Assembly: GCA_041573795.1 (NCBI GenBank)
Contig: JBFFQB010000002.1
Span: forward strand, 1-64,000
Direction of reading: 5' to 3'
Origin: E44-bin32 sp041573795
GTDB lineage: Bacteria > Chloroflexota > Anaerolineae > Anaerolineales > E44-bin32
DNA length: 64,000 nt
Position 1 is the stretch's first letter. Each line of letters begins with the position of its first letter. Positions 31,976 to 41,539 of this stretch are shown here, piece by piece. Under the pieces are notes generated by a model. It saw nothing but the letters and a program-made list of their open reading frames with translations, was not told where the DNA came from and searched no databases. The position numbers and the translations under genes were made by a program.

Positions 31976-33363
31976 GCGCACCCCTTGTCCTCGTTGTTGC
32001 AAGCTTTGCAACGGCGTCGCTCGCGTTCATTTTCAGAAATCAACGTACCGTCTCTTCGCTTATTGCCGCCTCTGGGGCTACGTTCTTGGCTGGTTTCATC
32101 CTCTTCGCGCCGCTTGATGAAGCCTTTACCTTGCTCGGTTTTTCCATCCGCTTTGAGAACAGCTGGATAGTCCTGGGCAGGGAATTGATTCTGGGAACTG
32201 CCATTCGACCCATGATCGCCTTTCTCTATCTTACAGGGCTCTTTCTGTTAAGTGGGTCTTGGTTGGCTGTGAAAAATAGGTTCTTCCCTACGATTGCCAT
32301 GCTTATGCTAATCACCGTCGCTGGATCGATCATGGTCGAGCCATTTCTTTTTGCGTCAGCGTTTATAGGTCTGGCAGCCGTGGGCTCCGTACTGCTGCTC
32401 GTTTCTCAAGAATACCCGAGCAGCGTCGGTGCTGTGAGGTTGATGGTCCTATATACCTTTGCCATGCTTTCCATCCTTCTGGGTGGATGGATGATTGAAA
32501 CCGGAACTGGTATCGGTACGAGCGCGGAAGGGGGTGTATCTGCTGCTACGGTAATTGGATTTGGCTTCGCGATCCTCATGGCCATCCCACCATTTCATAT
32601 CTGGTTAACTGCGGGGGTGCAGGAATCGAATAGTTTTATCGTTGCCTTTGTTACCGTAATTCTCCAGGCTGCAGGCTTCTTCTTACTCCTGCGCTTTATG
32701 GATGCCTTTACTTGGCTCAGAGAAGATCTGACCTTTCACGCCGGCTTGCGGATTATCAGCATAGCGACAATGGTATTGGCGAGTTTTTGGGCATTTAGCG
32801 CAAGAGATCTACGCAAAGTCTTTTCCTACGCTATCGTAGCCGATATGGGCGTCATCGTGCTGGCCTTGTCTCACGCGAGCCCTGCTGGAGCACGCATCGC
32901 ACTAGCCTTATTTGGTGCACGTGTCTTCGGCATCGCCATCCTCGCGCTAGGTTTGTGTGTAGTGCAATTGCATAAACGTGATTGGCGAGGAGCAGGACGG
33001 AGACAACCTGTAGCAGCCCTGGCCATACTTGTGGGTTTGCTTTCACTCGCAGGCTTTCCTTTAACGGCTGGATTTCCTGGGAGATGGGCACTTCTCTCTT
33101 TAGAATTTGCACGAGATGCCTACATTTTAATCTCGATTCTTCTGGCGATGATCATCAGCGCTTTATTAGTTTTGCGTTGGGCTGCGATACTGTTTGATCC
33201 CACAATTGCACACGAGCAAGATCAAGAAAGTCCCTCTCAACAAGCATATTTGCTGATTGGCATTGGAAGTTTGGTGCTTTTAGGTATCGCTCCACAAATT
33301 CTCGTCCCTTGGGTAGTGGAGGTAACCGGTGGATTGCCTCATCTCTTCCCGTTGATCCCCTAG
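31972..33363 (+). CDS. NuoN/NuoM-like proton-pumping subunit
   Basis: 463 residues, GTG start overlapping the previous stop. About 13-14 TM helices. GFAILMAIPPFHIWLTAG is the broken-helix TM7 region of complex I antiporter-like subunits (FPFHxWLP), followed by AFVTVILQAAGFFLLLRF and SARDLRKVFSYAIVADMG, the typical K/S-rich TM segment (LKRxLAYSSI). It is closer to canonical NuoN/M than its partner at 29800. No electron-input module is seen, so it may serve a membrane-bound hydrogenase-like, carbon-concentrating or cation/proton antiport complex. Confidence 0.78.
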   Translation: MSAPLVLVVASFATASLAFIFRNQRTVSSLIAASGATFLAGFILFAPLDEAFTLLGFSIRFENSWIVLGRELILGTAIRPMIAFLYLTGLFLLSGSWLAVKNRFFPTIAMLMLITVAGSIMVEPFLFASAFIGLAAVGSVLLLVSQEYPSSVGAVRLMVLYTFAMLSILLGGWMIETGTGIGTSAEGGVSAATVIGFGFAILMAIPPFHIWLTAGVQESNSFIVAFVTVILQAAGFFLLLRFMDAFTWLREDLTFHAGLRIISIATMVLASFWAFSARDLRKVFSYAIVADMGVIVLALSHASPAGARIALALFGARVFGIAILALGLCVVQLHKRDWRGAGRRQPVAALAILVGLLSLAGFPLTAGFPGRWALLSLEFARDAYILISILLAMIISALLVLRWAAILFDPTIAHEQDQESPSQQAYLLIGIGSLVLLGIAPQILVPWVVEVTGGLPHLFPLIP

Positions 33364-33381
33364 TAAGGTAGGCATGATGCT

Positions 33382-34551
33382 ATGGATGAAAAGCAGATCG
33401 CTAAACGATTAGAATGGCTCGATGAGCAACATCAGAAATCAAACCAAGCTATTAAGGAGTTATCCGATTTGCTATCTGAAGCTCAAAAGCAAATTCAGAC
33501 TCAATCACAGCAAATTGCGGATTTGAATGATGAAATTTCACGTCTCACAGGACTAACGACTCGGATTCATCAGGTCGATGAAACTCTTAAACAACATCGG
33601 AAAGAGGTGGGACGATTGCTAGAATCAGCAGAAAAGCGTAGGTCTGAGAAGGAGGCCAATCTGGAGGCGTTACGCAAGACAGATCAAAACGCCTTTTCGC
33701 TGCGGATGGACCAACTTCAGGAGGATCTGAGAAGGGTCGATGAATTTGAAAAAAGCATGGGCACAATGCGAGAGGAAGAATTACGTCTTACCAAGCAATC
33801 TGGAAAACTGGAGAAGCAGGTCGAGAAACTGCTAGACAAAACAGCGGGGCAGGGGGATCAAATTAAGTCCATGCTCGGCACCAACGAACAATTGCGGAAG
33901 GAGTACCAGAAGGCTGAAGCCGAATTAGCAGCGCTCAGGAAGAAAAGTGAAGAATCGCGCGGGATGCTTGAGGTCATCGCTGATAGCAACCGATCCCTCG
34001 ATATACGTATTTCTGAATTATTAAGCGCTGAAGCGGAGAGAGCTAATGGGCAGGCGCGTTGGGTAGAGCGTCAGGAATTGAATACTGTTGAATTTGAAAA
34101 TGCATGGAAGAAGTGGGGACGGAGATTTGATGCTATCGAGCAGCAGGCTGCAGAATTTGATGAACGGCTGGCAAGTTACGAAGAAATGCATCGGGCCCTA
34201 AAGCAAATGAGGACAGATTTAGGCGAGTTAATGGAACGTTTAGAACGTCGTATTACCGAAGTTTCTGAGATGCAACGCCTCAGTGATAACCGTATGAAGC
34301 ATGACTGGTCATCCTTCCAGGCTGATGATTTGAAGAGGTGGAACACCTATAAATTAACCTCTGATGAACTATGGCGGGAGCACACCCGCTTGCATGACAA
34401 GTTATCGAAGGAGCATCAATCGTTTTCAGATAATCTCAGCCAGGCAGAACAGGGCCTGCGGCAAATGCTCAATGCCGATCAAATGCGATTAGGAGAATTA
34501 ATGTCGATGTTTCGGGAATGGCTTAGCGAGCATGCCGAGCGAGAGGGCTGA
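33382..34551 (+). CDS. Long coiled-coil protein of unknown function
   Basis: 389 residues, nearly all predicted coiled coil rich in Gln, Glu, Lys and Arg (SEAQKQIQTQSQQIADLNDEISRL and many heptads). No signal, TM or catalytic motif is seen. It follows the NuoN-like gene by 18 nt and overlaps the region just before selB, so all five plus-strand genes may form one unit. A cytoskeletal or scaffold role is possible, but nothing more specific can be said. Confidence 0.7.
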   Translation: MDEKQIAKRLEWLDEQHQKSNQAIKELSDLLSEAQKQIQTQSQQIADLNDEISRLTGLTTRIHQVDETLKQHRKEVGRLLESAEKRRSEKEANLEALRKTDQNAFSLRMDQLQEDLRRVDEFEKSMGTMREEELRLTKQSGKLEKQVEKLLDKTAGQGDQIKSMLGTNEQLRKEYQKAEAELAALRKKSEESRGMLEVIADSNRSLDIRISELLSAEAERANGQARWVERQELNTVEFENAWKKWGRRFDAIEQQAAEFDERLASYEEMHRALKQMRTDLGELMERLERRITEVSEMQRLSDNRMKHDWSSFQADDLKRWNTYKLTSDELWREHTRLHDKLSKEHQSFSDNLSQAEQGLRQMLNADQMRLGELMSMFREWLSEHAEREG

Positions 34552-34567
34552 ACAACCAGGTAACAAC

Positions 34568-36448
34568 ATGCGGACAATTGCAACGGCAGGACATGTTGAT
34601 CATGGCAAGTCGACCTTGGTTCACGCCTTAACGGGCATGAATCCGGATCGGCTTCAAGAAGAATTAGATCGACAGATGACCATTGATCTTGGTTTTGCGT
34701 GGTTGACCTTGGAAGGCGGTCAAGAAGTTGGGATAGTGGATGTTCCTGGACATCGAGATTTCATTGAAAACATGCTTGCAGGTGTTGGGTCTGTTGATGC
34801 AGTGCTCTTTGTGATTGCTGCGGATGAGGGCATCATGCCCCAGACTCGCGAGCACTTGGCAATTCTCGATCTGCTGCAGATCCCCAGAGGGATAATCGTC
34901 TTAACAAAAGTAGATCTGGTTGAAGAAGAGTGGCTGGACTTGGTGAAAGATGATGTGCGTACATTGTTCTCAACAACAAGCTTGAAGGATGCCCCAATTC
35001 TGGCTGTGTCTGCGCAGGAGAAAATTGGATTAAGGGAGTTGAAGCAAGAACTTACAAACGTACTGGATGAAACCCCTGCAAGAATGGATACGGGTCGACC
35101 AAGATTGCCCATTGATCGTGTATTCAGTCTTACCGGTTTTGGCACTGTTGTTACCGGAACACTTATTGGTGGATCTCTGCGTGAGGGTCAAGAGGTGGTG
35201 ATCCTTCCTGGGGGCTTGAAAGCGCGTATTAGGAATCTTCAGTCGCACAAAAGCAAGCGAGAAATTGTAAGGCCAGGGGGACGAGTTGCACTTAATCTAA
35301 GTGGACTGGATAAAAGCGAGATTGAACGAGGTGATACGGTTACTCTTGTTGGACAATGGAAAACGTCAACGATGATTGACGCGTACTTCTGCGCCTTAGC
35401 AGATTTGGCAGCTCCCATCAAACATAATCAAGAAGTGAAGTTGTATCACGGGGCAGCGCAGCGAATGGCTCGGATCCGGCTAATTGGACAAGCGGACATA
35501 AAACCGGGAGAAGAGGGGTGGGTGCAATTGGTCCTTGCCGACAGCATCGTGGCAGATCGTGGAGATAAGTTCATTTTGCGCAGGCCTTCACCGGGCGCAA
35601 CCCTGGGAGGAGGCGAAGTTCTTGACCCTTCCCCAGACAGGCACTACAGGATGAAGGATGTTGCGACTTTGGAGCGATTACAAAAACTACATACGGGGGA
35701 TGCACGCGACGTCGTTCTCGAACACATCAGACGGATAGGTCCGATCTCAATGGATCAAGCCTTCAAGGAAATTGACCTGGAAGACAGAGACGGCGTTGTT
35801 TCGACATTAATTGAAAAGGGTGAGCTCAGGACTTTGGAGGAGGGGGGTAAGCGCTCTTCGACAATTGTCATGACAGCTTCAGCTTGGGAGCGTTTTCGGA
35901 GCCAGAGCGAGTATGTATTAAACGAATATCACCAAAGATTTCCGTTGCGAGTGGGCATGCCACTGCAAGAATACCGAACGAGAATAAAACTAGATCCAAA
36001 ATGGGCTGCTGCATTTATCACAACTGCTAGATCCGAAGCATGGATCCAGCAAGATGGCAATTTCATACGTCTTCCATCACGTCTCCCTTCGTTGTCTCAA
36101 AAACAGCAGAACCAGGTCGATGATCTTCTCGAAGAATTCAAAGTTCGACCCTTCAATACCCCCTCTAGAAAGGATATCCTCAAGAAAATTGATGAGGAGA
36201 TCTTGCAGTATTTAATCTGGAGCGAGGAGCTGGTTAGCGTTAGCGAAGATGTTTTTTTTACCCACGAGACATACGCATATGCAGTAAAAAAGATAAGGAC
36301 CACTTTCGAGCAGCAGGAAACAATCAGTGTTGCTCAAGTGCGTGATTTGTTTGATACCTCGAGGAAATACGCGCTTGCACTAATGGAGCATTTGGATGAA
36401 AGAGGGATCACGATTCGTGAAGGGGACGTGAGAAGACTCATCGTCTAA
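34568..36448 (+). CDS. selB: Selenocysteine-specific elongation factor SelB
   Basis: 626 residues from ATG 34568. GTPase motifs: GHVDHGKST (G1), MTIDLGFAWL (the SelB-specific switch I), DVPGHRDFIENMLAG (G3), TKVDLV (G4). EF-Tu-like beta-barrel domains follow, and the C-terminal ~200 residues are winged-helix repeats that bind the SECIS hairpin. SelB carries Sec-tRNA to UGA codons. Neither selA, selD nor the tRNA-Sec gene is in the window, and I found no obvious in-frame UGA selenoprotein. It overlaps the convergent amidohydrolase gene by 4 nt. Confidence 0.94.
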   Translation: MRTIATAGHVDHGKSTLVHALTGMNPDRLQEELDRQMTIDLGFAWLTLEGGQEVGIVDVPGHRDFIENMLAGVGSVDAVLFVIAADEGIMPQTREHLAILDLLQIPRGIIVLTKVDLVEEEWLDLVKDDVRTLFSTTSLKDAPILAVSAQEKIGLRELKQELTNVLDETPARMDTGRPRLPIDRVFSLTGFGTVVTGTLIGGSLREGQEVVILPGGLKARIRNLQSHKSKREIVRPGGRVALNLSGLDKSEIERGDTVTLVGQWKTSTMIDAYFCALADLAAPIKHNQEVKLYHGAAQRMARIRLIGQADIKPGEEGWVQLVLADSIVADRGDKFILRRPSPGATLGGGEVLDPSPDRHYRMKDVATLERLQKLHTGDARDVVLEHIRRIGPISMDQAFKEIDLEDRDGVVSTLIEKGELRTLEEGGKRSSTIVMTASAWERFRSQSEYVLNEYHQRFPLRVGMPLQEYRTRIKLDPKWAAAFITTARSEAWIQQDGNFIRLPSRLPSLSQKQQNQVDDLLEEFKVRPFNTPSRKDILKKIDEEILQYLIWSEELVSVSEDVFFTHETYAYAVKKIRTTFEQQETISVAQVRDLFDTSRKYALALMEHLDERGITIREGDVRRLIV

Positions 36449-38031
36449 AAATTCCGCACTACCCATTCTCCATTGACCATAACAGCGCTAGGGCGAATAT
36501 CCCACAAGTCATCAGCCTTAATTCCGAATGGATCACTCTCCAGAATGATTAGGTCGGCTGCGAAGTCGGGACAAAGCTGCCCAATAAGTGAGTGCCATGA
36601 CGATGCCTGGGCGGGAGACCTTGTGTACGCCTGTAAGGCAGATTCAAGCGGGATACGCTCTTCCGCTACCCAGGGATTTGAATCTCCTTTCCCGTGAGCG
36701 GACTTTCGATTTACGGCGGCTGCGATTCCAGCCCACGGATCGGGCGATTCTACCGGTGCATCTGAACCGAAAATGAGACGAGCACCAGAAGAAATTTGAG
36801 AATTCCAGGCGTAACTCCAGCGAACACGCTCTCCCCAATATTTGTCTGCCATCAACCTATCCGAAATTGCATGGACAGGTTGCATTGAGGCTGTTATTCC
36901 CAGCGATGCAAGCCGAGAAATATCCTGAGGGTGAATTAGTTGTACGTGTTCAATCCGGTGGGGAGCCATTGAGATATTTTGGGTTAATCTTTGAAGCTTT
37001 TCAAATGCGTCTAATACCGTTCGATTGGCTTTGTCGCCGATAGCATGAATGGCAAGCGGGTATTCAATCTTGGCAGCAGCTTGCCCTACCTCGACCAACT
37101 CCTCCACGGAGAATTGGAGAAGCCCGGTATTGTCTGGCTCCCCTTCGTAATGTTGAAGCATGGCGGCAGTGCGCGGGCCAAGCGCTCCATCAGCGAAAAG
37201 CTTTAAATGACCTATGCGGATCCATTCGCCTTGCAAACGGGATCGAAGATCGCGCGCAAGAGCCTCATCCAGCTCCTTTTCGCGAATATGCTTGAGAACT
37301 CGTAGCCTCAGAACATCATCAGCTTCAAGCGCTAAGAGGGCATCCAGGCAACCGAGACCATCAAAGTCATGAATGGCAGTAATTCCCCAGCCGTGTAAAT
37401 CGTTCTGTGCTCGTTTTATCATTGAAACCAATTCAAGATGATTGGGCTTCGGGATGATAGTAGACACTAGCAGCATCGCATCCTCAAAGAGAATTCCCGT
37501 AAGGTTCCCACGATCATCACGCTGGAGCTTTCCTTTGGGAGGATCTTTGGAATTCTCGGATAGGTTGCAAAGCCCGAGCGCATTCGAATTAGCCCATCCC
37601 GCATGGAGAGATTTCGCTGTTAGGTAGACGGGGTTATCAGGTGATATTGCATCAAGTCTTTCAAGACTGCCGTAGCCTCCCCAGGTATTCTGATTCCAGC
37701 CGTGGCCGACAACCCACTCCCCAGGACCTAATTTCCTGCAGCGCTGCGCAACGAGGGTGAGACATTCTTCCTCTGTGTTCGTTTCGCAATCTATCTGATC
37801 GAGCGATCGAGCATACTTTTCGATATGGATGTGCGCATCACATAACCCCGGAAGGACAGTTCTTCCTTGCAAGTCAATATACTGGGAGCCGTAGCTTTCC
37901 ATCGATGATGCTTGAGAATTGATAACTTCAACAATCCTGCCGTTCCTGATGCGCAACCCGGTTCCGCGTGGTGTTTGCGCATTCATTGTATGAACACGGG
38001 CATTGAATAAGACCATTTCTTCACTTTTCAT
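36445..38031 (-). CDS. Amidohydrolase 3 family metal-dependent hydrolase (YtcJ-like)
   Basis: 528 residues. The metal-binding DAHIHIEKY (HxH) lies after a ~60-residue beta domain (LQGRTVLPGLCDAHIH), with GWGITAIHDFDGLG, AIHAIGDKANR, PHRIEHVQL and FGSDAPVESPDPWAGIAAA for the remaining ligands. The C-terminal SLIGQLCPDFAADLIILESDPF is the usual closing beta domain. The family acts on amides or cyclic imides of varied structure; the substrate is unknown. Its start overlaps the phosphatase stop (ATGA). Confidence 0.9.
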   Translation of the reverse strand: MKSEEMVLFNARVHTMNAQTPRGTGLRIRNGRIVEVINSQASSMESYGSQYIDLQGRTVLPGLCDAHIHIEKYARSLDQIDCETNTEEECLTLVAQRCRKLGPGEWVVGHGWNQNTWGGYGSLERLDAISPDNPVYLTAKSLHAGWANSNALGLCNLSENSKDPPKGKLQRDDRGNLTGILFEDAMLLVSTIIPKPNHLELVSMIKRAQNDLHGWGITAIHDFDGLGCLDALLALEADDVLRLRVLKHIREKELDEALARDLRSRLQGEWIRIGHLKLFADGALGPRTAAMLQHYEGEPDNTGLLQFSVEELVEVGQAAAKIEYPLAIHAIGDKANRTVLDAFEKLQRLTQNISMAPHRIEHVQLIHPQDISRLASLGITASMQPVHAISDRLMADKYWGERVRWSYAWNSQISSGARLIFGSDAPVESPDPWAGIAAAVNRKSAHGKGDSNPWVAEERIPLESALQAYTRSPAQASSWHSLIGQLCPDFAADLIILESDPFGIKADDLWDIRPSAVMVNGEWVVRNF

Positions 38032-38675
38032 ACGATTGGCTCCAGGTGTGGCCGGCTATTATGAGACAGGATATGCCACCACGAATCGTGATTATCAAAG
38101 ATCAAATCTGTATAGCCGGTGTTCTCAAATCGGAAGCCCGGGGGGCGGTATTTTTGTCGGGCGTAGCGAATATCGAGAATAAATCTCATTACGGCGGCCA
38201 GAATGCCACCGTGAGAAACCACAAGAATGTTGCTATGCGGTTTCCGCAAGATAGATTCCACGGCCTTTCCGGCCCGTTCCTGGAGATCAAGTTCAGTTTC
38301 CAATTGAAGAGCGGAACTGGCTAGATCTTTTGATGACCTTGTATTTACATCAAATTGTTCTTCAATTTGCTCATAGGTTAGGCCCTCCCCCTTGCCGAAA
38401 TCCCGCTCAATCCACATTGGATCTTCTACGATAGGATGAATAGATAGGATTTTTGAAACGATCTCAGCGGTTTGCTTCGCTCGTTGCAAAGGCGAAGAAA
38501 TGATCAAGTCGTAGCTACGCTCATGCATAGCCCAATAGGTCCCCAACTGGGTAGCCTGACGAACACCAAGCGGGTGTAGGGGATAATTCTTCTGTCCTTG
38601 CACTATGCCATCGAAATTCGCGGTCGACAGACCATGACGGAGCAAGGTAATAAACTTCCTCGAGTTCTTTTCCAA
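38028..38675 (-). CDS. Histidine phosphatase (phosphoglycerate mutase-like) family protein
   Basis: 215 residues. LLRHGLSTANFDG carries the catalytic His (RHG), SSPLQRAKQTAEI the Arg pocket, and VVSHGGILAAVMR the second His. This is the dPGM/CobC/SixA-type phosphatase fold. It lies between the GlpB-like gene (18 nt) and the amidohydrolase gene (4-nt overlap). The substrate cannot be predicted from sequence. Confidence 0.92.
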   Translation of the reverse strand: MEKNSRKFITLLRHGLSTANFDGIVQGQKNYPLHPLGVRQATQLGTYWAMHERSYDLIISSPLQRAKQTAEIVSKILSIHPIVEDPMWIERDFGKGEGLTYEQIEEQFDVNTRSSKDLASSALQLETELDLQERAGKAVESILRKPHSNILVVSHGGILAAVMRFILDIRYARQKYRPPGFRFENTGYTDLIFDNHDSWWHILSHNSRPHLEPIV

Positions 38676-38693
38676 AGTTGACTTTATTTCCTG

Positions 38694-39932
38694 TTATTTG
38701 ATATAGGATCGGATGGATTTTACCGCCTGGTAGGCGCTGGCGAGGTCTATCCCCTGGCGCGACCCTTCATGCGTGCGATCCGCACCGTGCAAGACACCAC
38801 CGGCAGCAAATAAGTTTTCCAAGAATGCTTTCCCGCGTATATCAAGGGGGCGCATCATCTTATCCGTTTCAACCCCAAGATTAGCGTAAGGATGTGTTTC
38901 CCAAAAATGGGGTGAAGCCCAATCCTCGACAGCATGCTGAACTGCGATTGGTAGATTAAATACACTTTCGGTAACACTCCCGTCAACCCCGGCTGTTAAT
39001 CCACCGTTCAAGAAACCGCCCGTTGCCAGGAGCACTGCACGCGCATCAAGCGAGTGCTGGCCACCGCCGGAGCTAGTTTGAATACCTGCAGCAAGCTTGC
39101 CCTTGCTACGGCCGTCGATACGGCCCTTGGCAACAGGACCCTCTATCAGTTTCACGCCCTGGTTTATCGCTCGTTGAGTCAACAAGGCTTCCAGTCTTAA
39201 ACCGGGCAGACAGGGAGGCAGGGTAGGTATTTCGAAGATGTCAACACCAAGGGACTCTTCCGCCTCCGCAATAATATCTTTGCTGTTTAGAAAACCGAAA
39301 ACTGCAGGGAAACCGACTCTCTTTGCGCCGGTTAATTTTGGTTTCCATGCACGCCAGAGCTCGCTCCGAAAAGAAGGGTCACCAAATAGTTTGGCTAAAC
39401 CAGCGGCATGAATATCGCGCCGATCTGCGAATTGCAGTAAGGGAAGCTCAAATGCTGAATGGACTCTCACGCCAAGCTGCCTCGCCCTTTTAACCAGGCT
39501 CGCTGCCCAAAAATCGCGAAAACCATTCAACCCAGCTATAGAAAAGGGACGAGGGTCATCTAGCCGCCCTTTGAGAACTGTCTCGGGCACGACAGACGTC
39601 CGGAAAGGTATACCGGCAGGAGATAACAACGGAATACCCTGCGTGGAACCCCCTTTGTAGGCGATATCACTTTTTTGCGTATAAGCTTTAAGAATCCTTA
39701 TGGCGAGCCTCAACGCATCTTTGCCTACGATCCGGTAAGGGTGAATAGCTGGGAGTTTCTTGATGGAGCGAGCAGGATTGGTTGAATTATAGATATCGAT
39801 ACAACCATGGGATAAGGATAAACCTCCACGGCCTTGACTAACAAGATGCACACTAAGGCCGTGGTCGACAGCCAGGTTTGCAGCAAACAATCCGGTCAGG
39901 CCTGAACCCACAACGAGCAGATCAACGGTCAT
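38694..39932 (-). CDS. glpB: Anaerobic glycerol-3-phosphate dehydrogenase subunit B-like flavoprotein
   Basis: 412 residues. FAD/FMN-binding start LLVVGSGLTGLFAANLAVDHG and SQGRGGLSLSHGCIDIY, which is the GlpB signature, then VLLATGGFLNGGLTAG and NLFAAGGVLHGADRTHEGSRQGIDLASAY at the C-terminus. GlpB forms a complex with GlpA and passes electrons to GlpC and quinone. Its ATG overlaps the GlpA stop (ATGA). No glpC is adjacent. Confidence 0.88.
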   Translation of the reverse strand: MTVDLLVVGSGLTGLFAANLAVDHGLSVHLVSQGRGGLSLSHGCIDIYNSTNPARSIKKLPAIHPYRIVGKDALRLAIRILKAYTQKSDIAYKGGSTQGIPLLSPAGIPFRTSVVPETVLKGRLDDPRPFSIAGLNGFRDFWAASLVKRARQLGVRVHSAFELPLLQFADRRDIHAAGLAKLFGDPSFRSELWRAWKPKLTGAKRVGFPAVFGFLNSKDIIAEAEESLGVDIFEIPTLPPCLPGLRLEALLTQRAINQGVKLIEGPVAKGRIDGRSKGKLAAGIQTSSGGGQHSLDARAVLLATGGFLNGGLTAGVDGSVTESVFNLPIAVQHAVEDWASPHFWETHPYANLGVETDKMMRPLDIRGKAFLENLFAAGGVLHGADRTHEGSRQGIDLASAYQAVKSIRSYIK

Positions 39933-41482
39933 GCTTGGATCTCGGGGAAGCGCAACAAGTCCTGGTTCACCCTACGCATCAGCTCAATTTGGCGCAAAGA
40001 TCTTCCCCACATTAATGGTCGAATAGCACTCCAACGCTCAGCAATGAGCTCCGTATGATATGTCGCCGATACAGTCGCGTGAAGTTCATCAGCGTAGCCA
40101 ACGACTCGATAAATGCAATAGGCTCCCTGACATTGACCCATCTCAAGGTGAAATTCAAAGTGAGCGTCATCAAGTAGGTGATTGTTCTGTGAAAACAGAT
40201 ACGCTTTCAGGTCCGAGCAAGTTAGAAGTTCGCAATCGCACAAGATGGGATCTTTGTCCGGCGCTTGATCGCTTACAAGCTTTGTGAGACGCTGCGGAAG
40301 GACAAAGTATCCTTTGTAGGCCATTTCATCACATGGGAGCGAGGTTGTCTGAGTGGCTGCAGGCGTTAAATTTCCAAGCCGGTTTGCCGCACGATCAAGC
40401 GCTTCTTGGGCGGCTAATCGGTAAGTTGACAGATTGCCACCAATGACTGTCAGGATGTTTTGAATGTTATCGCTTTCGCGATGATCGAAGATGTAATGAC
40501 TGCGTGGAAGATCATGAGCTGATTGTGCGCCTTCTTCAGATGGAGCATATAAAGGTGTAACATCCGACCAGGCGCGCAAAGCTCGATGTTGAAAGATGCC
40601 GGGAATAAGGACATCGGCTTCTGATAGAAGCAAATTTAGTTCTGCAACCTCGCTCTGATAATTTTTGGGTAGATCAACATTTATTTCAGTGGTTCCGAGA
40701 ACGCAACCCGTTCTTTGAGGGACAATCAAGTCGCCGTCTGCGAGAGGTCTGCAGCGATTGATCACGCTGTTTGATAATCTGCTGGCCATGGCGAGCATGG
40801 TGCTCTTACTCAGCGCAAGCGGTATTCGACTTCCTGCCATGCTCGCAACAAGTCCTGCCGTTGGGCCAGCGGCGTTAATCACAAAATCTGCTTCAATTCT
40901 GAGCTTACGATTTCTTTGAACGTCCAGTACCTTGATGGATTGGATTCGATCTTGAGAGATAACAAAACCGGTGACATTGTGTCGGCGTAAGATCATTCCC
41001 CCTGCTTGCTGGACACCTTGCAAGAGCAGGGGGATCAGCGTGGAAGGATTAAGTGCGGCATCCATGACTTCAAATGCCCTTGATATCCTGGGATTAAGCA
41101 GGGGCTCACGTTGTAGAAGCCGGGAGGTTGGTACCTCCACGCAGTGAATTTCATTTTCGAGACAGGCCGCCTGCCAGGTATCCGGATAATCTAGCGGATC
41201 GGCAGGAGTAGATACGAAGAACCCGCCAGAATCTTCAAGAGCTGGAGCAACGATGGACCGAAGGGTCAGATTTTCTTTGGCGCAATGTGAGGCTGCTTCG
41301 GGATCAGACAAAACGTAGCGGGCTCCGGAATGAAGGAGGCCAAGGGGTTGGCGGGAACGCTTGGCCAGATCACTGTTATCCACAAGAACAGTCTTAATTC
41401 CTCGCAAGCTAGCGTCCCATGCGATTCCTAAGCCTGTTGCTCCGCCACCAATTACTATGAGCTGTGTGGAGAATGCTTTCAT
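39929..41482 (-). CDS. glpA: Anaerobic glycerol-3-phosphate dehydrogenase subunit A-like
   Basis: 517 residues from ATG 41482 (an ATG at 41494 is the alternative; neither has a Shine-Dalgarno). FAD motif VIGGGATGLGIAWDASLRGIKTVLVD. The C-terminal ~100 residues hold a BFD-like 2Fe-2S segment, ILCDCELLTCSDLKAYL and MGQCQGAYC, with the Cys pairs of GlpA. It oxidises glycerol-3-phosphate to dihydroxyacetone phosphate with GlpB. A TTGACA lies at 41515-41520 on the minus strand, about 30 nt before the start. Specificity for glycerol-3-phosphate is likely but not proven. Confidence 0.88.
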   Translation of the reverse strand: MKAFSTQLIVIGGGATGLGIAWDASLRGIKTVLVDNSDLAKRSRQPLGLLHSGARYVLSDPEAASHCAKENLTLRSIVAPALEDSGGFFVSTPADPLDYPDTWQAACLENEIHCVEVPTSRLLQREPLLNPRISRAFEVMDAALNPSTLIPLLLQGVQQAGGMILRRHNVTGFVISQDRIQSIKVLDVQRNRKLRIEADFVINAAGPTAGLVASMAGSRIPLALSKSTMLAMASRLSNSVINRCRPLADGDLIVPQRTGCVLGTTEINVDLPKNYQSEVAELNLLLSEADVLIPGIFQHRALRAWSDVTPLYAPSEEGAQSAHDLPRSHYIFDHRESDNIQNILTVIGGNLSTYRLAAQEALDRAANRLGNLTPAATQTTSLPCDEMAYKGYFVLPQRLTKLVSDQAPDKDPILCDCELLTCSDLKAYLFSQNNHLLDDAHFEFHLEMGQCQGAYCIYRVVGYADELHATVSATYHTELIAERWSAIRPLMWGRSLRQIELMRRVNQDLLRFPEIQA

Positions 41483-41539
41483 TGCGGTGAACATTGTGAC
41501 ACATAAGAGTGTGCTGTCAACGACACTCTCAACTTGGGA

